Source: Chitinophagaceae bacterium | GTDB lineage: Bacteria; Bacteroidota; Bacteroidia; Chitinophagales; Chitinophagaceae | Assembly: GCA_016713965.1 (NCBI GenBank) | Contig: JADJOC010000009.1 | Span: 1,364,001-1,428,000, forward strand | Reading direction: 5' to 3' | DNA: 64,000 nt | Shown here: positions 25,581 through 34,614 of the stretch, piece by piece | How the letters are laid out: every line of letters begins with the position of its first letter | How positions within the stretch are numbered: position 1 is the stretch's first letter | Notes under the pieces: model-generated | Told to the model about the DNA's origin: nothing | The model's database searches: none | What the model saw: only the letters and a program-made list of their open reading frames with translations | Program-made: the position numbers and the translations under genes

Positions 25581-26334
25581 TTGAGTCGAATTTTGAATAA
25601 AGATTACTAAGCAGGTAATTATCCCTTAACCATTCGACAGCAAAGGCTTTCGTAAAAAAATGATTAGTGACTTTTAAAGCGTATTCTTCCGTCCATTCAT
25701 ATTTTGGCACTGCTTTATCTGCCAGTTTTTGCAGCCTTTCAACGATAAGCTTTAAATTTTTTGCGGCGGCGCCGTTAAAAGTTGGCTCGATGACATAATT
25801 TTTTTTGTAAAAAGAAAACCAGGCATCTACAATTTTTTGCCAATAAAGAACTTTTTCAAATCCATCTTTTTTATTACCCGGCGCCTTGCCGCCGGAAAAA
25901 GAATTGTTTTGTTTAGTTTGGGTTTTAGTTTTCTGTTTATCCTTTATATTAGTCATCACATTTTCATCTACATCGGTACCACGATCCCTACCACGATCTG
26001 TACCCTTATCCCTACCCACATCTATATCAAATTTTGATACAGATGTGAACGAATAGCTACTAAACTGCCGCCTTGATTTGCCGCTTTTGTATGAGATTAA
26101 TCCAGCATTGATTAGTGACATTCGTGCTTTCACCAATGTATTATTGGTTATTTGCAGCGTATAGCATAATTCAGCGCACGAGCATGAAAAGACTTCTGTC
26201 CAGCCCCCCTCATTGCATATAGCTAATAATTCATAGTATAATGCTTGTTCGGTTGACGTAAGAGGATACTCCCTTCGTGCTTTTCTCATTTTGGCCATCA
26301 GGCTATAACCATCGAACTTTTGTTTAGATTCCAT
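25477..26334 (-). CDS. Winged-helix replication initiator/organizer-like protein
   Basis: 285 aa. Residues about 1-100 form a winged-helix domain (YPLTSTEQALYYELLAICN ... NTLVKARMSLINAGLISYK). A low-complexity linker has alternating GTD/GRD units (residues about 115-130), and a C-terminal helical domain resembles those of DnaD/phage replisome organisers. It sits next to a helicase gene, fitting a role in origin recognition or helicase loading. Confidence 0.65.
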   Translation of the reverse strand: MESKQKFDGYSLMAKMRKARREYPLTSTEQALYYELLAICNEGGWTEVFSCSCAELCYTLQITNNTLVKARMSLINAGLISYKSGKSRRQFSSYSFTSVSKFDIDVGRDKGTDRGRDRGTDVDENVMTNIKDKQKTKTQTKQNNSFSGGKAPGNKKDGFEKVLYWQKIVDAWFSFYKKNYVIEPTFNGAAAKNLKLIVERLQKLADKAVPKYEWTEEYALKVTNHFFTKAFAVEWLRDNYLLSNLYSKFDSIVQKDNERNNTTKQSTGANVNTGSMLEKINAMPD

Positions 26335-26351
26335 AATTTCGGATTACCTGC

Positions 26352-26536
26352 CTATTTTGTTAACTGTTTTGCATTGAATAATAAATTGTCAAATTCCTTT
26401 TCAGCCTGCTTTGCTGATAGTAAAAATTCTTTTTCTTTTCTGCCTCGTAAGATTTGGTGGCGAAATATCTCTTTTGAGCTATGCGCATTTTTTCTCCATG
26501 CTCAATAAACCTTTGTATTAAATATTCTGCTGTCAT
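26352..26536 (-). CDS. Small helical early protein, one base missing
   Basis: From ATG 26536 the frame reads MTAEYLIQRFIEHGEKMRIA and QKRYFATKS. After one missing base near 26448-26453 it continues as a heptad-rich helix (KEKEFLLSAKQAEKEFDNLL) to a stop at 26352, 61 aa in all. The unrepaired frame gives a 58-aa product with an unnatural Tyr/Asn-rich end. Small coiled-coil proteins of this kind are common between phage helicase and initiator genes. Function unknown. Confidence 0.5.
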
Positions 26537-26538
26537 GA

Positions 26539-28245
26539 TTACAAGTTTTGTTTAGAAAATATTCCGATAAGTTCATCCACAATATTTCTTTCAACAGTTT
26601 CAACATTATCCTCACCACCGGTTACCTGGTTAACGATTAACCTTTTCTTTTCAATTATTTCATATATATACTCATCGATGGTGTTGATGCCCAAGAAGTA
26701 GCTGCATTGTACGCTATCCTTTTGGCCTATCCGGTGGCAACGGTCTTCGCATTGCTCACCATCAGCCGGATGCCATGGTAATTCAATAAATGCCACCCGG
26801 GATGATGCGGTAAGCGTAATGCCCACACCGCCGGATTTTATATTACAAATAATAACCTGCACCTTTGGATTGTTTTGAAAGCCATCAACAGCCCTTTGCC
26901 GCTGGTCCATACTATCATCGCCTACAATTGTTACAGCCCCGGGAATTGCTTCTTTTAATGCATACACTATTTCTCTATGCCAGGCGAAGACAACTATTTT
27001 TTCGCCCGCTTCTACAACTTCCTTCACATGTTCCACTACTTCATTTATTTTACCCCTGGCTGATAGCTTTTTTAATAACATCATTTTTACCAACGCTTCA
27101 GCACGCATGCTTTTATCTATTTGACCAGAAGAAAAGCCGGCGGATTTTAAAAAATTTTTAAACTCATTTTCTGCATGGCTATATTCCTGCCTGTTTTCAA
27201 TATCGCATTTAAGAATGGAGCGCATTTTATCCGGCAGGTCTTTTAAAACTTCGGATTTTTCCCGGCGGTAGAAGCAATGCTTATGTAGCATGTAATTCAA
27301 TTCTTTCAAATTGCTGGCCTGGTTAAAACCTTGGCAGTACCTATCCACAAATCTTTTGTAACCGGACATATCGCCCTGTTTTCCATCTTTGCCTACAGGT
27401 GCAGGTATATGGCTGACAACACTTGCCAGATGGCCGATGATGTGGAGCTGTGGCACTAAATCAATAGGCTTATTTACTACGGGTGTGCCGGTAAGTGCAA
27501 GTACATATTCTTTTCCGCGTGCAATACCCATAACAAATTTTGATTGTTGTGTTTTTCCATCTTTGCACCGGTGTATCTCATCTATAATCACAGCATCAAA
27601 AAGGTCAATGGTATCCCTGAATTTGATATGGTTTAACCGCATAGGTTTATCTTCCGGTTTGTTGATTTCTTCAACAAAATATTTTTTGAGGCTTTCGTAA
27701 TTGCAGATGAAATATTTAATCATCCCAACTTTATAAAATGTTGGCCAGGTTGTTTTAACCCGGTCGGTAAGGATAAGCGCTTTTTTATATGTCCATTTAT
27801 CTTCTATTTCACGTTTCCAGTTTTCCCGGATTGTAGCCGGGCAAATGATAAGAACACATTTACAGTTCGCAGCTTCAACGGTTGCGATGGCCTGGCCGGT
27901 TTTACCAAGCCCCGGCTGATCACCGACAATTACTCTTTTATGAATAAGATTATAAGCAACACCTCTCCCTTGAAACGTAAACATTTGCTTCTTTAAAGGG
28001 ATATCAACAGTTAATTCCGGCAGCGGGTCTATTTCTCCTATTTCAATAACTGTTTGTGGTTTTGCCTTATCCCCAAATACACCTGCCCAGTTTAAAAGTG
28101 CATTACCGCTGCTGGCAGGTATCCACCAATGTTTTTTGCCACCATTGAACCTAGCGCCGGGTATTTTTTTTATTGCGGTAACTAAGTAAGGCTTATAAGC
28201 AAACTTTACTTCGTATCCGCTATCTGTTTCCGTAATATCTAACAT
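26539..28245 (-). CDS. SNF2-family DEAD/H helicase, SMARCAL1-like
   Basis: 568 aa. The N-terminal HARP-like segment (residues about 10-45, ending KHWWIPA) is followed by Walker A GDQPGLGKT at 108-116 and a DEIH box at 222-225. A TGTP motif III is near residue 255, and the RecA2 motifs include GITLTASSR and HRIGQ near the C-terminus. Such enzymes remodel or anneal DNA at forks, and phage copies occur in replication modules. Domain order and length are complete. Confidence 0.85.
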   Translation of the reverse strand: MLDITETDSGYEVKFAYKPYLVTAIKKIPGARFNGGKKHWWIPASSGNALLNWAGVFGDKAKPQTVIEIGEIDPLPELTVDIPLKKQMFTFQGRGVAYNLIHKRVIVGDQPGLGKTGQAIATVEAANCKCVLIICPATIRENWKREIEDKWTYKKALILTDRVKTTWPTFYKVGMIKYFICNYESLKKYFVEEINKPEDKPMRLNHIKFRDTIDLFDAVIIDEIHRCKDGKTQQSKFVMGIARGKEYVLALTGTPVVNKPIDLVPQLHIIGHLASVVSHIPAPVGKDGKQGDMSGYKRFVDRYCQGFNQASNLKELNYMLHKHCFYRREKSEVLKDLPDKMRSILKCDIENRQEYSHAENEFKNFLKSAGFSSGQIDKSMRAEALVKMMLLKKLSARGKINEVVEHVKEVVEAGEKIVVFAWHREIVYALKEAIPGAVTIVGDDSMDQRQRAVDGFQNNPKVQVIICNIKSGGVGITLTASSRVAFIELPWHPADGEQCEDRCHRIGQKDSVQCSYFLGINTIDEYIYEIIEKKRLIVNQVTGGEDNVETVERNIVDELIGIFSKQNL

Positions 28246-28247
28246 GG

Positions 28248-28421
28248 CTACTTAGATTTATATGTTTTTAAAAAATTTGCTTTCAATTTTTCGATATCAT
28301 CACCAGGCTTTGCATAGATGAAAGTTTTAGCATCAATCCTCACAGTTATCAATTGGGAATAATCAACTTCCTTGCTTTTATACGTGGGTGGTCGTCTGCT
28401 CCTTTTTCTTTCCTCATCCAT
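28248..28421 (-). CDS. 57-aa basic early protein
   Basis: The frame from ATG 28421 gives MDEERKRSRRPPTYKSKE followed by an ITVRIDAKTFIYAKPG strand segment and a lysine-rich end. The Arg/Lys-rich start and ribbon-like core suggest a small nucleic-acid-binding protein. It ends three bases before the helicase start, consistent with the early operon. Confidence 0.5.
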   Translation of the reverse strand: MDEERKRSRRPPTYKSKEVDYSQLITVRIDAKTFIYAKPGDDIEKLKANFLKTYKSK

Positions 28422-28431
28422 TTGAAGCCGT

Positions 28432-28701
28432 TTAACCTTTTCTTTTTCTTTCCTCTACCAATTTTTTTAATTGCAGTTTTGAATTATCTTTTTGCTTTTT
28501 TTTGACCGGTTTTTTGAGAGGTCGCTTTGCATCCAGCTTCATTTGATGCGTTACGATATTGGTACCATGTACAGCGATTTTCATAAAATCCAATACATCT
28601 TGCGTTTTACAATCAAGTAGCTTGGAAATTTCTTTTGCTGATTTTTGAAGCATCATATTTTTTATAATGCTTTGGTCTGTTATAGTAAATTCAACTGGCA
28701 T
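28432..28701 (-). CDS. Small HTH-like basic early protein
   Basis: 89 aa. The N-terminal half reads ITDQSIIKNMMLQKSAKEIS KLL, reminiscent of a homeodomain-like helix-turn-helix. The C-terminal third is almost all Lys/Arg/Gln. It is probably DNA-binding. Neighbours are a ParB-fold gene upstream and the 57-aa basic gene downstream. Confidence 0.5.
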   Translation of the reverse strand: MPVEFTITDQSIIKNMMLQKSAKEISKLLDCKTQDVLDFMKIAVHGTNIVTHQMKLDAKRPLKKPVKKKQKDNSKLQLKKLVEERKRKG

Positions 28702-28711
28702 TTAAATGGGT

Positions 28712-29470
28712 TTAGGAGATTACAATTCTTTTCTGCTTACCTACATTTACTAATTGCTCTAAATTGTAGATATAATCTTTTTGAGATACCTGTTTAACAA
28801 GCATTTCAGGCCTTTTATTAAAATTGGATACCAGGTCATCAATTGATATTAAAGCGGCCTTTTTAATACGATAAATGGCAATGATAAAAGCACGGTCTCT
28901 CCAGTATAAAAATTTTTCAAAGCGCTTGCAGTCGTTTGCTATTTCAATAGCTTCATCCCAATGAGTTATTTTAAGTAAACCATGCTCAAATATTTTAGTT
29001 AATTCAGGACTGCTGCCTTCTGTTCCTGGGTTGCCATTTGTTAAAAGCCTTAGTGTAGTACCAATATTTATCTTATACATATCCAGAAACTCCTGCAGCT
29101 TGTTATAATCATTATTCTTTTGCTGGATATAGCAATTAATAAAATCCTGGGCTTTCCACTTTTCCACATTGCTATTTACTTTTGCTATATCCGACATGCT
29201 TTTATTTTCGGTTACCAGTATATAGTATATTGGCCGTTTTAATTTTTTGCTGATAAAATACCGGTGCTGGCCATCCAATATTTTCAATTTTTCATTTTCT
29301 ACCCTTACCTGAATAGGGTAATAGGAGAGCATATCATTGCCGCTTTCAATTTCTTTAATAATACGGCTGATCTTTTTTTGATTTAATGCCCGATTACCAT
29401 TAACCATTTCAAAATTGTTATACTCTTTGGATTGAAAAACAACGATGGTGGAACTATTATGTTTAAGCAT
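28712..29470 (-). CDS. ParB-fold (DGQHR-type) early protein
   Basis: 252 aa. The ParB/Srx-fold motif LKILDGQHRYF is at residues 62-72, the same relative place as in the Mom-linked ParB-fold protein at 21.4-22.0 kb. A helical C-terminal half follows, with no obvious HTH. DGQHR-type proteins are often found in phage and defence contexts as DNA-binding or nuclease-like proteins. It is the second of three ParB-superfamily genes in this prophage. Confidence 0.6.
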   Translation of the reverse strand: MLKHNSSTIVVFQSKEYNNFEMVNGNRALNQKKISRIIKEIESGNDMLSYYPIQVRVENEKLKILDGQHRYFISKKLKRPIYYILVTENKSMSDIAKVNSNVEKWKAQDFINCYIQQKNNDYNKLQEFLDMYKINIGTTLRLLTNGNPGTEGSSPELTKIFEHGLLKITHWDEAIEIANDCKRFEKFLYWRDRAFIIAIYRIKKAALISIDDLVSNFNKRPEMLVKQVSQKDYIYNLEQLVNVGKQKRIVIS

Positions 29471-29477
29471 GGTATAA

Positions 29478-30002
29478 TTATTTAGCTTGTTTTTTACTAG
29501 CAGGTTTCTTTTCTTTTGGTGCTTTGAATTGCTTTTTTTGCTCCTGCAGGGATTTTACTTTTGCAGCTACTTTTACGCCTCTTTTATCAGCAGCTACTTT
29601 CTGTTTATTAGTTATCTCTTCAAGCACAGTAGGGAAGTATTGACCGGCCACTTTTAAACAAACCAGAGCATCGGGAGTAAAGCCGCTATAAATAACAGCA
29701 GGTGGTAATGTGTCCAGGAAGAAAAACCGGGTCATTTGCCGTAAAGTGATTTCGTCTACATCGGAAAAATTTTCTTTCTTAATTTTAAAAAGGCTGCGGA
29801 AGTTATCCCGCTCGTTGTAGGATAACTTATTGAATATGGCAAATGCAATGGCTTCCCTTTCAACTTGTGTAAATTCTTCTTTAAGTAAAGAAGCATTGGC
29901 ATGAGGGTTAAAATGCGGCTTCAGGTTATCCCATACTTTGACCTGGTCTAATTCTTTAAAGCGCTTTTTCCCTGCTTTTAATCCGTTCAATTTCTTCATC
30001 AA
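29478..30002 (-). CDS. Early phage protein with basic tail, function unknown
   Basis: 174 aa. The globular, helical first 125 residues include YNERDNFRSLF and TLPPAVIYSGFTPDALVCL. The last 40 are Lys/Ala-rich and probably disordered or DNA-binding. The start overlaps the ParB gene by 47 bases, indicating coupled translation and possibly a joint role in partition or replication. Confidence 0.5.
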   Translation of the reverse strand: MMKKLNGLKAGKKRFKELDQVKVWDNLKPHFNPHANASLLKEEFTQVEREAIAFAIFNKLSYNERDNFRSLFKIKKENFSDVDEITLRQMTRFFFLDTLPPAVIYSGFTPDALVCLKVAGQYFPTVLEEITNKQKVAADKRGVKVAAKVKSLQEQKKQFKAPKEKKPASKKQAK

Positions 30003-31191
30003 TATCTTCGGCAGTTACTTCGCCGTTATTTTCCAGTGCTGCTTTAGCCTGTTTTTGAGAGCCAGATTTTTGTAATTCAATGTAGATATACTTGCCTTTA
30101 TTATTGCCATCCACAATAAAAGCCATTTTGTATTTTCCGGATGCTATTTTTTTATTGTAAGCAATTATATCTTTATCATATTCAGCTACCGACTTTTTAA
30201 ATTCTTCTTTAATAAATTCTTCAGTATCATCGTCATCGTAATCATTTTTATGGTTCTCCCAGTCAGGTTTTTCGGGTGCAGATATTTCCCTAAAATCGTC
30301 GTATTCCTTTAGTACCGGTAAACTTTCCTTTTTTAATTTTTTTACATAGTCAGTTTCATTATATCCATCATTTACAAAAAGCATTGCCGGATCTTCTTTT
30401 GCTTTTGCAAATTCTTCGATGAAGTGGATATCACTTTTATTTTTAAAGCAAATTATGTTTGTACACCTTGGACTTTTGTCATCATCCGGGAAGAGCTGGG
30501 CCGCCGCCGTATTAAATTGGCAATTAATACATGCCCCGGCTTTTATATCAATATGCGGATTTGATAAGTCAAAAGAAGCTTCATTTAAATTTCCTTTATA
30601 CCTGTTAAGTATCCAGGAGGATAACTCCAAACGGTAATTTGGTTCATCAACATTATTCTGATTGTCAAATAAATCCTTTTGTGCAATTACAGATAACGGC
30701 GCTATTTGTAACGCATCCTGCAGGCTCATTTTATTACTGAAAAATACTTGCTGCCATGGCTCGATTAAATCATTTAGTTTCAGGCGCTGTTTAACAAACC
30801 AATCTTTTTTACCAACCCTGGCCGCAACTTCAATAACCGAATATTTTTTATTTTCAATGAGTGAGTTAAACGCTACTGCTTCTTCCATGGGATGAACATC
30901 TTTGCGTTGCAGGTTTTCAATTATCTGGGCTTCCAATGCTTCGTCATCAGTCATTTCCCGGATTACTGCCGGTACTTCGGTTAGTCCAGCTTCTTTAGTG
31001 GCCCGGTAACGGCGCTCACCACATACAAGCATATATCCCTTCCCTTTTGGCCGTACCAATATTGGCTGCAATACGCCATTGGTTTTAATACTTTCTACCA
31101 GTTCAGTCATGGCAGATGTATCAAAGAATTTACGTGGCTGATTAACATCTGCAGTAATTTTTTTTACTTCTAAAAATTTAAACTCACTCAT
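29956..31191 (-). CDS. ParB/RepB/Spo0J-family protein
   Basis: 411 aa. The N-terminal ParB nuclease-like domain has ADVNQPRKFFD, then the nucleotide-binding box CGERRYRATKEAGL at 57-70 and an ENLQRKDVHPMEEA stretch near 95-108. An HTH (YSVIEVAARVGKKDWFVKQRL) and a C-terminal extension with four cysteines (CINC ... CTNIIC) follow. No ParA is visible nearby, so it may act in replication or gene regulation rather than plasmid-type partition. Confidence 0.8.
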   Translation of the reverse strand: MSEFKFLEVKKITADVNQPRKFFDTSAMTELVESIKTNGVLQPILVRPKGKGYMLVCGERRYRATKEAGLTEVPAVIREMTDDEALEAQIIENLQRKDVHPMEEAVAFNSLIENKKYSVIEVAARVGKKDWFVKQRLKLNDLIEPWQQVFFSNKMSLQDALQIAPLSVIAQKDLFDNQNNVDEPNYRLELSSWILNRYKGNLNEASFDLSNPHIDIKAGACINCQFNTAAAQLFPDDDKSPRCTNIICFKNKSDIHFIEEFAKAKEDPAMLFVNDGYNETDYVKKLKKESLPVLKEYDDFREISAPEKPDWENHKNDYDDDDTEEFIKEEFKKSVAEYDKDIIAYNKKIASGKYKMAFIVDGNNKGKYIYIELQKSGSQKQAKAALENNGEVTAEDIDEEIERIKSREKAL

Positions 31192-31250
31192 TGAATATTT
31201 TTTTGTGATTAATAATTGTTTGAATTTTTGGTATTATTGAATATGAGTTA

Positions 31251-31835
31251 TTATTCTTCAGTTTTCTTTTTACGGCCTTTTTTTGGTTTAGGGTTTTCGA
31301 TTTCGGCAAGATCAAGGTCATCATCACCGGCTTGTTCTTCTGCATCATCAAAATCCATTGCCAATTGTTGTTCCGGTGCTCTTTTTCCCTTAAATAAATA
31401 TTCATCAACTTCATACAAGCAGGCCTGGATGTCAGATGCTAAAGCATCTATATATTTATATTCACTGGTCGAATATTTTTGAAAAGGAGTATTAAGACTG
31501 AAGGAGCCATATATGCCCCATTTTATACCGCCCAATGTGCAACCTTCTGTATCATCACTGCCGCCAATAGTAAACCCGCGTACAGCAAATGAAGAGATCT
31601 CCTCAGGCTCCCATTCATCAATATTTTTTACTTTGGCAGGCAAATCAATTTCTTCACACAATAAGGCCAAATGCTTATCAAGTTTTTTAAATGAATTTTT
31701 TAAATCTTGATGCACCGGTACTGTGCAGGTTAATTTCATGTCTTTTTTGCCATGGCCCGGGAGTTCTTCGGTATATTCTACTTCCAGGAAAATGTCATCT
31801 TTGATTTTTGCTTTTTTAATTTTTACGTTACTCAT
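31251..31835 (-). CDS. Early phage protein with acidic/basic tail
   Basis: 194 aa. A beta-rich first part ends in FAVRGFTIGGSDDTEGCTLGGI, followed by helices and a low-complexity tail of acidic then lysine-rich residues. The layout is familiar from Bacteroidota phage recombination regions, but the family has no known function to me. It overlaps the next upstream gene by 8 bases. Confidence 0.5.
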   Translation of the reverse strand: MSNVKIKKAKIKDDIFLEVEYTEELPGHGKKDMKLTCTVPVHQDLKNSFKKLDKHLALLCEEIDLPAKVKNIDEWEPEEISSFAVRGFTIGGSDDTEGCTLGGIKWGIYGSFSLNTPFQKYSTSEYKYIDALASDIQACLYEVDEYLFKGKRAPEQQLAMDFDDAEEQAGDDDLDLAEIENPKPKKGRKKKTEE

Positions 31836-32112
31836 CGAAAAGTGATTTTTGATTTATGGGTGCCGCCTTCTTTGATACCGGCACCCGGTTAATAATTGGT
31901 TTTTTAACAGCTGTTGTATCTGGTACAGCTTCTGGTTTTAATTCTATAGGATCTTCCGTTAAAGCGGATATGTTTACAGGAAACCGTTCTCCTTTGGTAT
32001 TTTCCACTATACACATAGCTCCCTGTTTAGATATTACCTTTATCTCCTCTCCTTGTTTTCCATAAAGCACTTCTGGTTTAAACAGGCTTCGCACATCTTC
32101 TTTTAATCGCAT
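31828..32112 (-). CDS. Small early protein, function unknown
   Basis: 94 aa. A KOW/SH3-like N-terminal segment (LYGKQGEEIKVISKQGAMCIVEN) is followed by a Pro/Lys-rich disordered tail ending QKSLFDE. The tail resembles a clamp- or SSB-interacting peptide (QKSLF), which would fit a replication role. That is only a suggestion. It overlaps both neighbours. Confidence 0.45.
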   Translation of the reverse strand: MRLKEDVRSLFKPEVLYGKQGEEIKVISKQGAMCIVENTKGERFPVNISALTEDPIELKPEAVPDTTAVKKPIINRVPVSKKAAPINQKSLFDE

Positions 32113-32561
32113 GATTCAACAATAGAATTTTGCCACTGTTCAAACTCTATTAACTGATCATTAGGCGAAGGGATAACAATCCCTAAATATTCAGATGCCC
32201 ACTTGCAAATAGCTTCTATATAAATATTAAATTCGGGTATCGATAATTTGGCGCTACTGTTAGAAATATCAATTACATCGCCTGTTTGCTTACTCACTAT
32301 TCGCTTTCGTAAATGGATATGCTTCATTACTTCATGGGCATCTTCATTTGTCGTTACTTCATCATATCCGGCATCATATAACCCTTTTTTTACCATTGGT
32401 ACAACTACTCCCCAGTAATAAGCATTTTGAGGTATGCTACGTTTACGCATATCTTTTACAGTTACCAGGTGCTTACCATCTTTTAACTGGTTAAAAGCTT
32501 CTCGGAATTCTTTCATATTAATTACTTTCCGATTATTGATATGTATAATTACTTCTACCAT
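32103..32561 (-). CDS. NinB-like recombination-associated protein
   Basis: 152 aa. Key features are a basic KDMRKRSIPQNAYYWGVVV segment, an EDAHEVMKHIHL helix, and the C-terminal EFNIYIEAICKWASEYLGI followed by IPSP. These features recall NinB/Orf-type phage proteins that bind single-stranded DNA and aid recombination. It belongs to the RecT/exonuclease recombination block. If residue 16 is the true start, the first 15 residues are extra. Confidence 0.6.
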   Translation of the reverse strand: MVEVIIHINNRKVINMKEFREAFNQLKDGKHLVTVKDMRKRSIPQNAYYWGVVVPMVKKGLYDAGYDEVTTNEDAHEVMKHIHLRKRIVSKQTGDVIDISNSSAKLSIPEFNIYIEAICKWASEYLGIVIPSPNDQLIEFEQWQNSIVESCD

Positions 32562-32564
32562 TGT

Positions 32565-33938
32565 TTAAATTTTTTCTGGCAGCACTTGGCCTTTAATTTT
32601 TGCATAAGCCCGGTTAATACTTTCCCAGTCAGATTCATTTTGAAATTTTATATGCATGGTTCCTTTTTTAAAAAACTTAAATTCAAAAAAGCCAGCGTCA
32701 TACCAATGGTTAGTTGTTAATTGAGGCTTCATCCTATTAAAAACACTATATATTGTTGATACCTGATCGTAATTATTACCTGTTACATAACATAAGGCTT
32801 TCGTTAAATCCTGTAGTTTTTCATATTGCCCGCCATGACGTAGGCTATAACCACTACACCAGTATTCAACCATCCAATCCATTATGAATTTTTTATTAAG
32901 CAGATGCCCTTCGTTGGTTTTCCATCCTGGCAGCCCATAGCGATTTTCATGCGTATATTTTGTAATATTATCAATTGCTTCCACTATTGCCCGATTCATT
33001 GTGTGTTCACGTGTACCGACAATTACCTCAAACATCCGGTAAACATTTTTCATGCTGAAAGGGTAATTTTTTCGATTATTTATAAACTCATTTATATCTC
33101 TCATAACTCCGCTCGTTACCCATTTTTGAATATTCATCTTTGCAAAAACATACTCCCAACATTGGCGTTGCATGCCTTTTGCAAAATCTTCTTTACTTAC
33201 CACATCCTTATTGTAGGAAACATTAAACTTAAATCCGCTGCCATATCCAACGAGGGAAGTATATCTATTCATTTCGTCCGCAATTGCCTGGTGCCTTTCA
33301 AAACATTTAACAGCAGCTAGGTAACTATTAACTATTGCCCTAACTTCGTTATGAGCTATTATGCCATTTTCCTGCGGTTCTTCATCTTCGTTTAAATAAA
33401 ATCCATCATAATCAAACGATGAGGAAACAGCAGGTTTGAATAATCTTACCAAACCCACCTCAACATTTGTTTTGCGCTCTGCAGTATTAAAGCATTTGCC
33501 AAGGTTTACACTATCATCACCATAATTATCAATTATTTCTTCAAGTTGTCGGCGTTCACTGCTATAGCTATTCTTTATGGTTTCCCAGTTACATAAACTT
33601 ATTATTTCGCATCCTTCAGGGGCTATTTCCCAGGCATGTAGAATATGCTTTGCAGCATTGCTAAATGGTGGGTTCATTACTATTAGCTGTATATGGCTAA
33701 TATGATCAGCTTTTACTTTTAGAAAGTCATGTCCAATAATGTTGCATCTACCATTTAGTATTGCCCTCAATTTGTCATTTATTTCACAAGCAGAAACGGT
33801 TTTTGCACCATTGGCATTTAACCATTCCACAATATTGCCACTGCCTGCGGATGGCTCTAATACATTTTTGCCATGACAATCAATACCCATTTGTTCAATG
33901 ACATTTTGAGGAGTAGGAAAAAATTCTGCGTTAAACAT
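32565..33938 (-). CDS. DNA N6-adenine methyltransferase with DUF4942 C-terminus
   Basis: 457 aa. Residues 1-150 are a class I methyltransferase with motif I NVLEPSAGSG at 25-34 and the catalytic NPPF at 89-92, diagnostic for N6-adenine methylation. The C-terminal 300 residues match the DUF4942 layout (VMRDINEFINNRKNYPFSM ... FIMDWMVEYWCSGYS). Phage DNA methylation by this enzyme, together with the Mom-like protein, would give two separate modifications against restriction. Complete in length. Confidence 0.8.
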   Translation of the reverse strand: MFNAEFFPTPQNVIEQMGIDCHGKNVLEPSAGSGNIVEWLNANGAKTVSACEINDKLRAILNGRCNIIGHDFLKVKADHISHIQLIVMNPPFSNAAKHILHAWEIAPEGCEIISLCNWETIKNSYSSERRQLEEIIDNYGDDSVNLGKCFNTAERKTNVEVGLVRLFKPAVSSSFDYDGFYLNEDEEPQENGIIAHNEVRAIVNSYLAAVKCFERHQAIADEMNRYTSLVGYGSGFKFNVSYNKDVVSKEDFAKGMQRQCWEYVFAKMNIQKWVTSGVMRDINEFINNRKNYPFSMKNVYRMFEVIVGTREHTMNRAIVEAIDNITKYTHENRYGLPGWKTNEGHLLNKKFIMDWMVEYWCSGYSLRHGGQYEKLQDLTKALCYVTGNNYDQVSTIYSVFNRMKPQLTTNHWYDAGFFEFKFFKKGTMHIKFQNESDWESINRAYAKIKGQVLPEKI

Positions 33939-33939
33939 T

Positions 33940-34614
33940 TTAGCTACTTTTTGTTAAATCAGAAAATAAATACCACCACTTAAAAGCAATTTCCTGGTAC
34001 TTGGTTTTCCCATCTCTGTAAATGGAACTATCGCGTTTTACCGGCACCTTAAATACTTTAAAATTCACTTTTGAAATAAAAATTAAAATGTCATTGCTAC
34101 GGTTTTCCAGATCCATATACCAGGCACGGCTTCTATCATAAGCGAAATGCCTTACAACTTCTTCGACTTGTTTTTGTGTTGTGCATGCAGTACTTTTTAT
34201 ATCGCCGCTCAAATCAATATCAGGCCGGAATAAATCCCATTTGCATTTGGCCGGCACCGTAAATTCAAACCCTTCATAATTCACTTTAAAATTGGGCTGG
34301 TAACTTATGTGCTGGAATTTGCACTGCTTCACAAATGCTGCACAAAAAGGATCTTTATAAAATGCTTTCTTCATTTCTTTAGCCGCTGCAAATTCATCAG
34401 CGTTATACTGGTAATCTTCACCCTGTACACTTAATTTGAAATAATCGACTTTTTCAGGCTCCGTAATCATAGCATCAATCAAAGTGCCATTGGCATAAGC
34501 CTTCCTTAAATCAATTATGATATGCTGCGGCAACCAGTATTCTTCCAACCAAGTAAGATCACTGTTACTCACAGCTGGGAATGCACGGTAATTTGTATCG
34601 GTAATGATTTGCAT
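33940..34614 (-). CDS. PD-(D/E)XK exonuclease, RecE/Exo VIII-like
   Basis: 224 aa. It begins with SNSDLTWLEEYWLP, similar to the NSDL start of Exo VIII-like nucleases, then the core KCKWDLFRPDIDLSGDIKST with D127 and D138-x-K140 as the metal-binding residues. It sits in the operon with RecT, so it probably makes the single-strand tails for RecT annealing. The stop and start with the downstream methylase are two bases apart. Confidence 0.75.
   Translation of the reverse strand: MQIITDTNYRAFPAVSNSDLTWLEEYWLPQHIIIDLRKAYANGTLIDAMITEPEKVDYFKLSVQGEDYQYNADEFAAAKEMKKAFYKDPFCAAFVKQCKFQHISYQPNFKVNYEGFEFTVPAKCKWDLFRPDIDLSGDIKSTACTTQKQVEEVVRHFAYDRSRAWYMDLENRSNDILIFISKVNFKVFKVPVKRDSSIYRDGKTKYQEIAFKWWYLFSDLTKSS

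Noticed and set aside
31184..31414. 76-aa minus-strand frame overlapping the 194-aa early gene
   Set aside because: It is in another frame of the acidic/basic tail of a well-formed gene, and its product is low-complexity.
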